Source: Ochotona curzoniae (Eukaryota > Chordata > Mammalia > Lagomorpha > Ochotonidae). From it: a DNA stretch of 64,000 bases. Numbering within the stretch: the first letter of the stretch is position 1; each line of letters starts with the position of its first letter. The stretch is from contig NW_024465885.1 of assembly GCF_017591425.1 (NCBI RefSeq), positions 36,402,501-36,466,500 of the forward strand, written 5' to 3'. A model generated the notes under the pieces. That model worked only from the letters and a program-made list of their open reading frames with translations, searched no databases and was not told where the DNA came from. The translations under genes were made by a program, and so were the position numbers. Shown one piece after another: positions 1-10,440 of the stretch.

Positions 1-807
1 TAAACACCAGTTGGATCTCTCAGCTAAGCATGACAATGAGAACTGTTTTTGCCTAATACTGAGTCAAGTTTATTGCAACCAAACTAATTATGATATCTTT
101 AAATTTCATGATACCTTTCATTTTCTGTGTGAGAAAACATAACCTATTTCAGTGACAAACACAAACTCTCATGTTCTGACCAAAACAAAGCAAAAACAAA
201 CACAAAGTCAAAAACTTAAATGCTAATGCGATTGCCTGAACTAAGCTGCTGAATATCCCAGCCCTGCCCACTTGTTTAAGGTGTCATTGCCTTATATAAT
301 TTTTTTCTTTTGCAAATTAATCTTACTAAAATTAGCAATGGTGCTACTGTAAATGAACGTGAGAAGGCATGTATTTCTTCATCAATATTGTGGTGGTCTC
401 TACTGTCTGCAAAGAAATTTACAGAAAAGAGAGAAGGTGTTCCAGGAAAAAGGCAGGTAAGCCAGACTAACTGAAATCTATACTTGTATCAGAAAGTACA
501 CAATAAAAGTAGGACAAACTTGCCCTTAGGAATAAACCAATTAACCTTGCTAACTAATACTCAATTGCTCACTAATTTTGAAATACAATTATAGAATACT
601 GATAATACCTTATGGATATTTCCGTTGCTGGGATACTTAATAAGAATTGTTGAATCTAAAACAGCATTCTATTGATTCATTTGCCTCATTAATACTGATA
701 GAAGTCTAAAGTATTATGTTTATTGTTTTTGTGTGTTTCTTTTCCTTTGAATGTTTAATTAATGTAATTTGCTTATATTATTGAGATACTGGTTATAGTT
801 TAAAAGA
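1..807. other. Unique AT-rich non-coding DNA
   Basis: No gene, RNA or repeat is recognised here. Stop codons are dense in all frames and no splice-flanked coding stretch stands out. Confidence 0.5.
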
Positions 808-1000
808 AAAATTTTTTTTATTTGCAAGCGGAAAGACAAAAGCGGTAAGTAAAAGGCTAGGAAAGAACCAGGCAGAGACAATGAATCATGCAGGGTTCCT
901 ACATCCTCTGATTCAATTCCCTCAAGAGCTATGACTAGAAGGTGAAACCCAGAACCAGCAACTCCATCCAGATTTGTCACAACAGTAGCAGATACTGAAA
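808..1000 (-). mobile_element. Old CSINE, minus strand, diverged
   Basis: A T-rich start with 'tttgcaag.ggaaagacaaaag' is followed by a decayed version of the antisense CSINE body: 'ctctgattcaattccct', 'aacccagaaccagcaactcc', 'atccagatttgtcac'. These follow the order of the antisense family text (drop-off sequence, then 'gccaggagccaggagct', then 'ggtctcccac'). The head half with the promoter boxes is not legible. The family is known to be mobilised by L1; this copy is old and inert. Confidence 0.55.
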
Positions 1001-1124
1001 TGCTCCAGTTATAATCTGTTGCCTCACAGAGTCTACAATAGCAGGAAACTTAATAAAAAGAAGACAATTGGACAAAACAGTTATTAACATCACAAATGCT
1101 GAATATTAAAAATGCAAGTCATGT

Positions 1125-1460
1125 GGGCCCGGCGCGGTGGCGCAAGTGGTTAAAGGTCCTCGCCTTGCACGCCCGGGATCCCATATGGGCGCCGGTTCTA
1201 ATCGTGGCAGCCCCACTTCCCTTCCAGCTCCCTGCCTGTGGTCCTGGAAGGCAGTCGAGGACGGCCCAAAGCCTTGGGACCCTGCACCTGCATGGGAGAC
1301 GCGGAAGAGGCTCCTGGCTTCAGACTGGCATAGCATCTGCTGTTGCACTCACTTGGGGAGTGAATCATCGGACAGAAAAACTTCCTCTCTGTCTCTCCTG
1401 TCTGTATATCCGCCTTTCCAATTAAAAAAATAATAATAAAAAAAAAATAAATCTTTAAAA
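1125..1460 (+). mobile_element. Full-length young CSINE, plus strand
   Basis: The head is GGGCCCGGCGCGGTGGCGCA. The A-box region is near 1135-1150 and the B box GGTTCTAATC starts at 1194; these are the internal Pol III promoter of a tRNA-derived SINE. The body keeps many CpGs and ends in an A-rich tail with AATAAATCTTT. It belongs to the youngest-looking subfamily in the window, shared with 14186-14508: 'gcgcaagtggttaaaggtcc', 'gaagaggctcctggcttc' and 'ctcctgtctgtatatccgcc'. A possible imperfect target duplication is 'aaaaatgcaagtcat' before and 'aaaaaggcagaagtact' after. Open frames of about 100 codons on both strands are read-throughs of the SINE, not genes. Confidence 0.95.
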
Positions 1461-2298
1461 TAAAAAGGCAGAAGTACTCATTTTCTCATTGTAATTCCCA
1501 TGGTTCCATTTTGGTAGCTATCAAGCATGGCAATATCAAGGTTAAATTGTTGTGGGAAAATTCGACTGATTTTGAACTAAATAAACCAGATGTTTGTTCA
1601 AGTGCAGTGCTCATAGTATTTTCAGACTTTTCATTATAGTTTTTGGAGGGTGGGTCTTCCTGTCCCATCAAATGCTATGATTGAAATTGAAATCTAATTA
1701 TCTAAATGTGAGGTTATACTTCTTAAACAATGGAAATACATTATGATGTCTCTTTGATAAAGAGGCAGTGCTGAATGCCTTGTGGGTTTTTGTTGTTGTT
1801 TTGTTTTGTTTTGTCTTGAAGTAGGGTTGCCTATAATGCCCCAGGGTAGATTGAGACTCTGATATACACACAATAAAGTCTACATGATGTATGATTGACA
1901 CAGTTTCTGCAATAATATGATTTTACTGCAAAACCTTCCTGATGTCAATACACAGCCAACAAGATAGCTGGGGTCACAGACGCCTGTGGCAACCTGTTGA
2001 GAGGAGACCCCAGGAAGAGGAGGCAAAGAGCTTCTTGTCCAGAGTGCATACACCCCCTAGTGAGTTCTTGAACGGGTTTTCACGTTTCCCTTGATAAAAA
2101 GGTGAATGGTGAACGTCTGTGCTCCATCTAGTCAGTTAGCCAGGGACAGACAGTGCTGCACAGCCACTCCTCATTTCAATAGTGCTTTGATCAAGGTGCT
2201 TTGTTGTCTTCCCTTGAACAGGATGCTCACATACACAACCTAAGTTTGAGTTGTGTCTGAATTTATGTTTTCTTAAGCGCATAACAACTGGAACTCCG
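1461..2298. other. Unique non-coding DNA
   Basis: No gene is seen. The stretch 1965-2220 is less AT-rich than its surroundings and might be an old LTR-type repeat, but I could not assign it to a family. Confidence 0.45.
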
Positions 2299-2636
2299 GG
2301 TCCAGGGCAATAGCCTGTTGGCTAAAATCCTCACATTGCATGTGCTGGTATCCCATATGGGCACCATTTTATATCTGGCTGCTCCCTGCTTGTGCCCTGG
2401 GAAAGCAGTGGAGTATGGCTCAGGGTCTTGGGACACTGCACCCGCATGGGAGGCCCAAAAGAAGCTCCTGGCTCTTGATTTCAAATTAGGCCAGCTCTGG
2501 CCATTGTGGCCACTGGGAAATAAACCTGTGGGAGAGAAGATCTTTTTCTCTGTGTCTCCTTCTCTCTGTATATTTGCTTTCCCAATAAAAACAAATAAAC
2601 TTTAAATAAGTAAATCTTAAAAAATAAATAAATAAG
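2299..2636 (+). mobile_element. Full-length CSINE, plus strand, with clear target duplication
   Basis: The tRNA-like head is 'ggtccagggcaatagcctg'. It is followed by 'catcccatatgggc'-type sequence, the body 'gggaaagcagtggag...ttgggacactgcacccgcatggg', and a tail with repeated aataaa and aaatctt units. The flanks are near-identical: caactggaactccgg at 2285-2299 and caactggaaccctgg at 2637-2651 (13 of 15 bases match). This is the mark of L1-driven insertion. It is moderately diverged, with most CpGs lost, so older than the copy at 1125. Confidence 0.93.
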
Positions 2637-3134
2637 CAACTGGAACCCTGGTAGTAAACTTTGTCACTTGCCATCAGAGTGCTGTCTGCTTCATTAATTT
2701 TCAGCTGCTCCCCTCCCAGATTTCCACAATGCCAGGTTAATGGAGGTTGACATCTGGCATAGTTAGATTTTACTATATAAGAATTATGCTAAACAGCAGA
2801 GTGAGGACTGAAGTCCTAATTTCCCAAAGGAGAATTTTTTCAGTAGCTAATTTGCACCTCCTTTGTAACTTTTCTTGTCTTCACTCACCTAGTTAGAAGT
2901 GCTCTCACTTCTGAGAGCTCGTAAACCATCTATGTGTCAGAATTAAAAAGATTATCATCACTTTTTCATCTTCCTTATTACTGTGAATCTAATACTTCTG
3001 TGTCCCTGAGCCTGGTGGTCGCACCTTTGGCTTCATTTCCACACCGACTTGGCTGATTGCTTTGCTACTATTTTCTTTATAAATGCAGAAATGCATCAGT
3101 CAGTGAGATTGCATTCTACTCACTTCCTGTCAGC
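2637..3134. other. Unique non-coding DNA
   Basis: No recognised gene or repeat. Confidence 0.45.
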
Positions 3135-3260
3135 ATAGGTGAAGCAACACCTGTTAGGTGCTAGTATCTGCCTCAGACATAAAGGAAAAAAGCAATGAAC
3201 AAGATTAAGTATTTATCTTCATGAGCTGAGCATGTATAAGGAAAGTATTAGAAGATAAGA
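3135..3260 (+). repeat. Ancient mammal-wide repeat fragment (family not named)
   Basis: The order 'cacctgttaggtgctag', 'aagcaatgaacaagat', 'cttcatgagctgagcatgta' follows a widespread mammalian repeat text ('gtgccaggcactgtgctag ... gaacaaga ... catggagcttac'). I recognise the pattern but not the family name. Divergence is high. Confidence 0.4.
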
Positions 3261-4337
3261 TGTGATCCAGACTGGAAAGTGTGAGAGTGGAATCAAAAAC
3301 TTCCATTGGACATTCTCACAACACGGCAGCAACATCAGTGTCTCTGATAGAGAGATGTAGGTTTTAAAGTTTCTATTACTTATTTAATATGCCATTGTGT
3401 CCAGCATGCAGTTATTAAATTATTACACTTTCCTAAGTGGAATTATTACTTAAAATGTATGTTTCAGCCCTATGCTTGTTAGATTATTGTAAGTCTAAGT
3501 ATTGTAAGAATAATTGATTTAGCAGGTAACATTTGGGGGTTTTTTTTTTGGCTTTTCAATGAGTTAGTTTTGGGTAAAAAAAGAATCAAATATGAATATT
3601 GTGGAAAAAGACATAGTGAAAGGATGCTGTGATATGGAAAAAGTAATAATAAGATTTGCTTTAAAATGTATACCCAATGCTATTCTAAGAAAATTCCCAA
3701 ATCCTGGCATTAAGAGTTCATTTTGGACTTTTTGATGTCTGGCTGATCATATCCAGTCAATACTCATGAAAGTTGCCTTGTCTAGTGCAGGAGTCAGTCA
3801 CTTCTTGCAAAATTTACCTGACATTCTCAGAGAGCTTTACTCCTGGATGCTGCGTATGGTACCTGAGCATACAGCCTGCAGTTCTACAAATTCAGCAACT
3901 TTGCATTTTATAAGTTATACCTGCAAGTACAACTCAACACTATAAGATATTGCTGTGTGATTTGATATTGCAGGGGCAAATAATACATATTTTATTAATG
4001 TCCACCCATGTATTTCCCATCAGATTTTGTCCATTCATTCCACAGCCATATGAAAATATCCTACGCATTTTTTTAATTTTTAATGACTTGTTTTGTTGCT
4101 CAGAGAGTAAAGCTTTTCACAATAATTTTGATATGTTTTGGCCATTATTTCCAAATGGACTCTCCCAAAAAATAACTGAAACGTATCACATTTTATTTCT
4201 CTATTTTGATTTGATACCTGAGGCTGGAGTTTGCCAGGCTGGACCAAGCTGCAGCACTCAGAGCATGCATGTAGGCCACATCTTGGGACAAGCTGGGTTG
4301 AGTTAGACCATTTCACCCATGAGAGCCTTGTTTATAA
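3261..4337. other. Unique AT-rich DNA
   Basis: No gene is seen. Weak antisense-CSINE-like words occur near 4225-4310 ('gccaggctggaccaagctg') but are too short to call. Confidence 0.4.
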
Positions 4338-4465
4338 CATATAATATTAGAATGTGTAATATTATAACATTATTACATATTAATATAAGATGTGTATATT
4401 ATATATTAGATAATATATAATATATGTAAGTAAATGTATATATATGTATATATATATACACATTT
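4338..4465. repeat. AT-rich low-complexity / imperfect (TA)n tract
   Basis: About 125 bases are made almost only of ta, ata, taata and tgtata units, ending in 'tatatatgtatatatatata'. Many segments are self-complementary. Such tracts are typical unstable microsatellites. Confidence 0.85.
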
Positions 4466-4954
4466 GTAAAACATTTATCTAATGTATTTTGTCTGTCTTG
4501 CTAATATTCTATTAGTTTAATTTGTGGTAATCCATTTGCACAACCAGCAGAGGTAAGATTAAAAAAAACTCTAAAGCATTTATTTTTTAATTTCCAGATT
4601 AGACATATGGTTTTTGTTTCATTTCTTCCTGAGAGTCAGTTTATCCTAATGTAATACTAACTTTTCAGGGGTCTAATTTTTGGTTTGACAATTAATTACT
4701 GGATAACCCTTAAAAGGCAGCTCATGTCTCAATTTCTCCATAACAGAAGCTCCATGTACATTTGTCAGGATGATTAAGTTAGCTAATAACCTAGAAGCAT
4801 TTAAAGCCATGTCAATTAAATATTAAGAGATTATTATTATATCTATTTCTTTTGTATCTTCATTTATTTTCAAATCACAATTGCAAAACAAAGCCACAGG
4901 ATCATAAAATTTCTGCACAAACTTTGTATTTTGTCTTTATGACTTTTAAAATTT

Positions 4955-5235
4955 TATTTTAATTAGTTGAAAAGCAAAGCAACACGAAGATAAGGAGAGG
5001 CAATAAAAGGGATATTCAATCTATGAGTCATGTTTCAAGTGGCTGTATTAGCCAGAACAATTCGGACTGGATCCTGGAGCCAGGCACCCCATTCTGACCT
5101 GCCACATGGACACTATGTAGTGCAGGTTGAACTTGAATATGGTTACATCACTTTGCCAAGGTCCCATTGTTGTCTCGTGAGTGCAGAAATAGGAACATGG
5201 ATGTCTGTGATTTTTGATGCACTACATGATGTCAC
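4955..5235 (-). mobile_element. Old CSINE, minus strand
   Basis: It starts with the antisense tail 'ttaattagttgaaaagcaaag' and then 'attcaatctatgagtcatg', 'ttcaagtggctgtattagcc' and 'ctggatcctggagccaggc'. This is the antisense order of the old CSINE body. The 3' part, which would carry the promoter, is badly diverged. The 75-codon open frame across it is incidental. Confidence 0.65.
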
Positions 5236-6404
5236 CTTGATGAAATGCAATATGTAAGTAGAACATGCATAATCTAGCTGGACTTTGCTTTTTCAGCTTC
5301 ATGCATGTTGCACAAGCTCAGTTCTAACAGACCCTCACAAAAAATAAAAATTAAAGTGTGCATCTAGAACCTAGACATATGTTTATGTTCCCTTAAATGT
5401 GGAACATAAAATATCATTTACTTATGAATTGTGTATGTTTCACTTTGACCTTTGCAGAAAAATTATATCATGACATTTCAGATTTTATAAAAATTTAACA
5501 ATTAGTTGCTTAGCCAATCCAGTTCTGTTCCTACATCTCCAATGGTATAGCTATTGAAGGACAAAGGTTAATTGAAGGAAGTACACTTTCTTAGGTGTTT
5601 AATACTGCATTCTTACTTCCCCTTCCTTTTCTGAAATAAAAATAAAATAGTTAAACTTTCAGTAAGAATCTGCTAAAGAAGATGTAACAGAAAACAGAGA
5701 GTAAGAGAAAAATAAAATGACATGCAATGCTTTAAAGTTTTTGAAAGTTATTCATTTCTTAAAAGCCATCTCAACATAAATAATCCACATTTTCTCAAGG
5801 CTACTTAATTTGAAGTCAATTAACTTAGGTATTTATATTTTATTTTTTTGCTGTTAAATATTAAATTAGTATCTAATAGTTTTCTACACATATAAATGCA
5901 TGAGTCAAAAATGACCAGGGAGTGTTGCTGTAGTTTAAAAAGTTCAACAAAATCACAATAATTTGGCAGATGCAAAGAACAGCTCTTTAAATACATATTA
6001 GCAGAGTCATCTGATGTTTTTATCTGCTATATGTCCAGACCATGATAGTAACATCCCTGAAGTGTTAACTGTGCAATCCTTTGACAAGAGTAATTTTACT
6101 AAGCCTTGTGTGTGTTAGGAATTTGAAATGAAGAGTTAGACAGTCCTTGAGATACCTACATCTCTTACGCTTGTCTCCACTTTTTAAATATATATATGTG
6201 TGTGTGTGTGTGTGTATACACATGTGCATATTACATGTGTTTTTATTTTTTATGATGCTTACATAATCGATATGTGGAAAAAATCAAGGGTTAAGTATAA
6301 GTGGGTGAAACCATTGTTTCCAAATATTATTTTTCTTTCTCCTATATCTGGGCAAAGGGGAGGAGATAAGAGGAAAATCCACACTAAGCTTCCTAACCAC
6401 CTCA
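5236..6404. other. Unique AT-rich DNA with a small TA/TG microsatellite
   Basis: No gene is recognised. A (TA)n(TG)n run with about 11 TG units lies at 6187-6218. Confidence 0.5.
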
Positions 6405-7015
6405 GTACCTGAAGATGGGCAACGGCCACCTGATGTCAATCAAGGATCCCCAGCGCCATGTTCCGAGGGTTGTGCTTAAGTGGCTTTCATTGTTCTGACA
6501 TGCTGTCATTCTCACCAATCCAAGGATAAGGAAATCTTTCCAAGGTCCATTGTCTGATGTAATCTACCTTAGAGTCTCCATGCACCCAGATATTTTCTGT
6601 CAACACTTGGTTGGGGTAGTTGGGCAGTTTGTTCTGCTCTCCTTCCTCTGTTATGCTACCAGATGCCCTCTGCAGACCCAAAAGGACTGCCATGTTCTCC
6701 ATGTGCATCTGGGCATGCTGTACACTGTTTTGTCTTTTGCAATTTAGAGGCCCAGTTTTGATACATGCACTCTAGAGTCAGTCCACAGATCCTGCAATTC
6801 TCCTGATGGTTGGAGTTCTGTGTCCATGTGTCCAGAGGTTCACTTTGGTGCGATGGGGGGATCCCCAAAGAGACCTCATCTTAAGTGATCCTAGACCTGA
6901 GTTTTGTGTGTGCTTGTCAGTACAGGATATGGCTCAGTCTATCACCCACATCAGCCCATGCACACACTGGTCATTGTAATTGCTGGTTCAGTTCTGTCTC
7001 CAGCCCCATCTTTCT
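6405..7015 (+). repeat. GC-rich interspersed repeat, locus A, 5' part
   Basis: Composition changes from AT-rich to GC-rich near 6405. From about 6868 on ('agacctcatcttaagtgatc', then 'ctagacctgag', 'ttgtgtgtgc', 'ggttcagttctgtctccag') it aligns with 49385-49510 in the second copy of this repeat. The part before 6868 has no counterpart in the window and may be the 5' extension of the same element. It continues after the inserted CSINE at 7334. Open frames are short and broken. See 49385-50760 for a clue that this is an L1 5' region. Confidence 0.6.
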
Positions 7016-7333
7016 CTTTCCTTTTTTAAGGATTTATTTATTTTTATTGCAAAGTCAGATATACAGAAAGGATGAGAGACAGAAAGGAAGATCTTTCATC
7101 CATTGATTCACTCCCCAAGTGACCACAACAGCTGGAGCTGTGCCAATATAAAGCCAGAAGCCTAGAAACTCCTCTAGGACTCCTACATGGGTGTAAGGTC
7201 CGAAGGTCTGGCAGGGCCCAAGGGCAAAGAGCTGGATGGGAAGCCGGGCTGCTGGTACACGAACCAGCACCCATATGGGATTCCGGCATGTTCAAGGCTA
7301 GGGCTTTAGCTGCTAGGCTACCACGCCAGGACC
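7016..7333 (-). mobile_element. CSINE, minus strand, inserted inside the GC-rich repeat
   Basis: The antisense tail is 'aaggatttatttatttttat'. The body reads 'ccattgattcactccccaag', 'gctggatgggaagccgggct', 'cacccatatgggattccggc', and the head end is 'taggctaccacgccagga'. The flanks repeat: tccagccccatctttct (6999-7015) and tccagcccaatctctta (7334-7350). Removing the SINE and one flank restores a continuous match to locus B, so the insertion is younger than the host repeat. Confidence 0.92.
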
Positions 7334-8924
7334 TCCAGCCCAATCTCTTACACACACCAATGGATGCTGTGGTCCAGACCAACCCAGCCCAATGCACACT
7401 CGGCTATCACATACACCAGTGGGAATTACAGCCTAGTCAGAACAACTCCAATAACCCCCACTTGACCTAGCCCCAGCCCTGGTTCCTGTGTTTGTCAGGC
7501 TGACTTAGTCTGTCCCATATCCTATTCAGCTCTTGTACACATCAATGGGCATTGGAGCCTAGTACAATCCAACTGTATTTATGCCAATGGGTGTCACTGC
7601 CTGTCTTGTCAGGCCATACCTCAGCCTTGGTTCTGACACTTACCAGTGGGAGTTGCAGTTCATCAGAGAGGTGCCCAAAGGTTCCCTATTGGGCCCACTC
7701 CCATTCCTGGATATTGGACTGTCCAGATAATTCTACAGTCTAGCTTGACAGGATTTGCCCAAGTCCCAGCACTTGCCAGCTAATAATACTACAACAAAAC
7801 CCAACCGGCCTGCACTTACTCTGGCTCATCCATGCACCAGTGGATACGATCAGTTAGCACAGCCTGGCTCTCCCACTGACACAGTTTACATTCAAATAAA
7901 CAGATGTTGTAGCCCTGCCTGGCCCGGTCTTCCTCAAGTCCCAGAGCTCACACTCGCCATTTGGAGTGGTGACCCAGCAGGGAAGCCTGTGCTGCCTGCA
8001 TACCAATTTCTCACCCCTCGCCCTGGGTTTCACGTGTACTGGTGGGTGTATGGCCCAGTCTGGCATGGCACACCTCACTTCAATGTTTGCCAGTGGGTGC
8101 TATAACTAGGCCCTGCCTACTCCGCATTTGATTCTAGCTCATGTTGGTGAGTGTTGCTGCCTAGACCAGCCCAGCCAGCTCCTAGTCACACCCCTAAGGT
8201 GAACTGGCTGGTGCTGCGGTCCAACTCAATCTATCCTGCACCCCATCCTGGTTCTCAGATCTGCCAGGGGGTTTTATGAAATGACCTAGCCTGGCCTGCC
8301 CCCAAGACCTAATGCACATTTATGAAGACAGGCACTGATCTCTGGCCAGGTCTAGGAAGCTTCTTGCTTTGGCATTGGTGTTCATCTGCGCATGACTGCA
8401 TCCTGACAAATGAGTTCCCCAACCTCTTCTGTCAGGTCTCTTCCCAGTGGCACATTTCACACATATTGGTGGGTCCTTGGCCCAAGCTGACTTAGCTCAC
8501 CTATTCTAGCAGGAACAGTGAGTGGTCTTGCCCAACCAGCCCACACCTACTCCAGTTCTCACTGTTGAGTGCTACAGCCTAGCCACACCTGATTCATACC
8601 CAGACAGTGCTAGCACAGACTTAGCCAAGATCTGGCCCAGCCTGTTCTACCCAACTCTGGCTCTCATACACACCAGTGGGTGCTGAGATTTAGCCCGATC
8701 TGGTCTACCCCAGACCTAGTCGACAACCATGCAAGTAACCTGCAGCGATGTCCAGCCCAGATCATCATACCCATTCTGGCTCTCATCCTCACCAATGGAA
8801 ACCACAACCAAGCAGGGGCATCTTCTTAGCTCCCCATTCAAGCCTGTTCCTAGCCAAGGATATTGTACATACCAGTGGTTGTTCTGACCTAGCTTGGCAT
8901 AGCCCATCCCCCATCATGTCCTTA
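7334..8924 (+). repeat. GC-rich interspersed repeat, locus A, main body with degenerate internal repeats
   Basis: About 1.6 kb of C-rich DNA is built from recurring phrases of the type CACACCAGTGGGTGCT followed by 'agcctagcccagcctgg'. Instances start near 7355, 7414, 7538, 7580, 7639, 7835, 8088, 8260, 8670, 8787 and 8870, spaced irregularly at roughly 40-180 bases. It aligns in the same order with 49510-50760: for example 'gtcccagcacttgccagct' (7771) against 'gtcccggcacttgccagct' (49866), and 'actggctggtgctgcggtcc' (8204) against 'actggctggtgttatggccc' (50311). It is therefore one dispersed element, not two independent satellites. No frame stays open. It ends at a CSINE. Confidence 0.75.
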
Positions 8925-9228
8925 TATATTTATCTTGATTTGAAAGGCAAAGTTACAGAGACAAGAGAAACAGAGAGAGGGACATAAGATCTTCCATGCA
9001 CTAGTCCACTCCCAAAGTGGTCCTAATACATGCTGCTGGGTTAGGCCAGAGACAGCAGACAGGAGCCTCCTCCAGGTTTCCCACTTGGGTGTAGGGGTCC
9101 AAGGACTTTGTCCATACTCCACTGCTTTCCCAGGTAAACCATGTGGGAGCTGAATCAGAAGTGGAGCAGCCAGGACTTAAACTGACACCTTCGTGGGATA
9201 TGGCCACCATGGGCTGACAGGGCACCAG
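8925..9228 (-). mobile_element. CSINE, minus strand
   Basis: The antisense tail is 'ttatatatttatcttgattt'. It continues with 'gaaaggcaaagttacagaga', 'cactagtccactcccaaag', 'ggagcctcctccaggtttcc', 'caaggactttgtcc' and 'tttcccaggtaaaccatg'. The head end is decayed and its exact limit is uncertain. It lies head-to-head with the plus-strand CSINE that follows. Confidence 0.8.
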
Positions 9229-9239
9229 AAGCTGGGCTG

Positions 9240-9495
9240 TGCTTCTGATTTCAGCATTCTACTGATGTGCATCTTGGGAAGCGGCAGGTGCTTTCCAGTT
9301 CTTGGATTCCTGCCATCATTGTAGGAATCCAGAGAGAACTCCAGGTTCCCAAATTCAGCCTAGCCCAAAGTTTACAGTAGTACAAATTTGTCATAGAAAA
9401 TTTAAGGGGTGAATGAGCAGATGAAAGTCTTCCTTTCTGCCTCCCTCTCTCTGAATTTCAATTAAAAAATGAAAATAAAATTGGAAAATGAAGAC
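9240..9495 (+). mobile_element. Old CSINE 3' part, plus strand, 5'-truncated
   Basis: 'atgtgcatcttgggaagcgg', 'ggagagaactccaggttccc'-like text, 'ttcagcctagcccaaag', 'gggtgaatgagcagatgaaa', 'ctgcctccctctctctgaat' and an A-rich tail match the 3' two thirds of an old CSINE type. The tRNA-like head is missing. Confidence 0.75.
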
Positions 9496-9885
9496 TGCTG
9501 GAGTCAGAGAGAAGCTATACTTTTTTTTTCTTGTAAAACAGAAATGTTTTCAATTTGGTAAAGGGAGTTAAAATACATTCAGAGTACCACGTACAAAATG
9601 CAATGGTAGTGAAGAACATCTTTCTAATTTGTTCTCAGAACATTTTAAATTGTTTCATAAATTTATTTATTGAAGAGTTGCTTCTGTGAAATCTGAAAGA
9701 TAAAGCCTGAACCAGGAGAGAAGAAAAATGAAAAAGGAAATAAAACTTGTAAAGACTAAAAAAAAAAACCTTGTTTTTATGTATCAATATAAACTCTTAT
9801 TGAATCAGTGAAGTAATGCAAGAAAAATAATTAAAGCCTACTGTGCAACTTAATTTTTTAAAGATCGATTTAGTTTATTGGAAAG
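9496..9885. other. Unique AT-rich DNA
   Basis: No gene or recognised repeat. It includes short poly-T and poly-A runs. Confidence 0.45.
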
Positions 9886-10015
9886 ACTTGGTTTTAATAG
9901 TGTCTGATCAATGGACCTTGACCCATTCTGGATTGATTTTTGTATAAGCTGAAAAGTAATAGGGTTGTTTCTCATTTCTGTCTTTCCAGGTACAATTTCT
10001 CTACACCACAAACAT
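9886..10015 (-). mobile_element. L1 ORF2 fragment, minus strand
   Basis: 'gacccattctggattgattt', 'ttgtataagctgaaaag', 'agggttgtttctcatttctg' and 'tacaatttctctacaccac' match the antisense of a well conserved L1 ORF2 stretch downstream of the reverse transcriptase. About 130 bases; too short to code for anything. Confidence 0.65.
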
Positions 10016-10149
10016 TTAGATCAAGAGAAGAAAATAGAAAACCCAGAAGTTAATTCAAAAAGCTACAAATGCATCATCCTTGACCAACTATCCAAAATAA
10101 ATCCTGGAGCAAGGACAATCTGCAGCACATGTTTTTAAAATCATACAGT

Positions 10150-10440
10150 TAAAGAGACAGTATTGTGGCATGAAGATAGATAAAGCCACTGCCGGAGAAG
10201 CTGGCACTCCACACGGGTGCTGGTTGGAAACCTAGCTGTTCCAATTTAGACCCACCTCCCTGCAAATGGCCAATGGAAGATCGCCCAAGTGTTTGGGACT
10301 TTGGTGCCTGTATAGAAAGCACCATGTGGAAGCACAGGTAACGCTTCTGGGTTCTAGTTTTTATCCTAGGGAATAAACAAGAAGATAGAAAATATCTCTC
10401 TGTGTCTCTCCATGCAGTGTAATATTAGTAAGCAATAAAA
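10150..10440 (+). mobile_element. Old CSINE, plus strand, nearly full length
   Basis: The head region is 'gtattgtggcatgaagatag...aaagccactgccgg'. It is followed by 'ctggcactccacacgggtgc', a decayed B-box area 'tggttggaaacctagctg', 'cacctccctgcaaatggcc' and a T/C-rich 3' part 'ctctctgtgtctctcc'. This order fits the older rabbit-like CSINE subfamily that predates the pika-type copies. Most CpGs are gone. Confidence 0.75.

Noticed and set aside
1125..1200. tRNA-like head with A and B boxes
   Set aside because: It is the 5' end of a CSINE, not a tRNA gene: no cloverleaf acceptor end, and the same head recurs across the window.
1096..1433. Overlapping open frames of about 100 codons on both strands
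   Set aside because: They lie within the young CSINE. The same peptide words (such as L-P-A-P-C-L-W-P-G-K-A-V) recur at other CSINE copies, so they are repeat translations.
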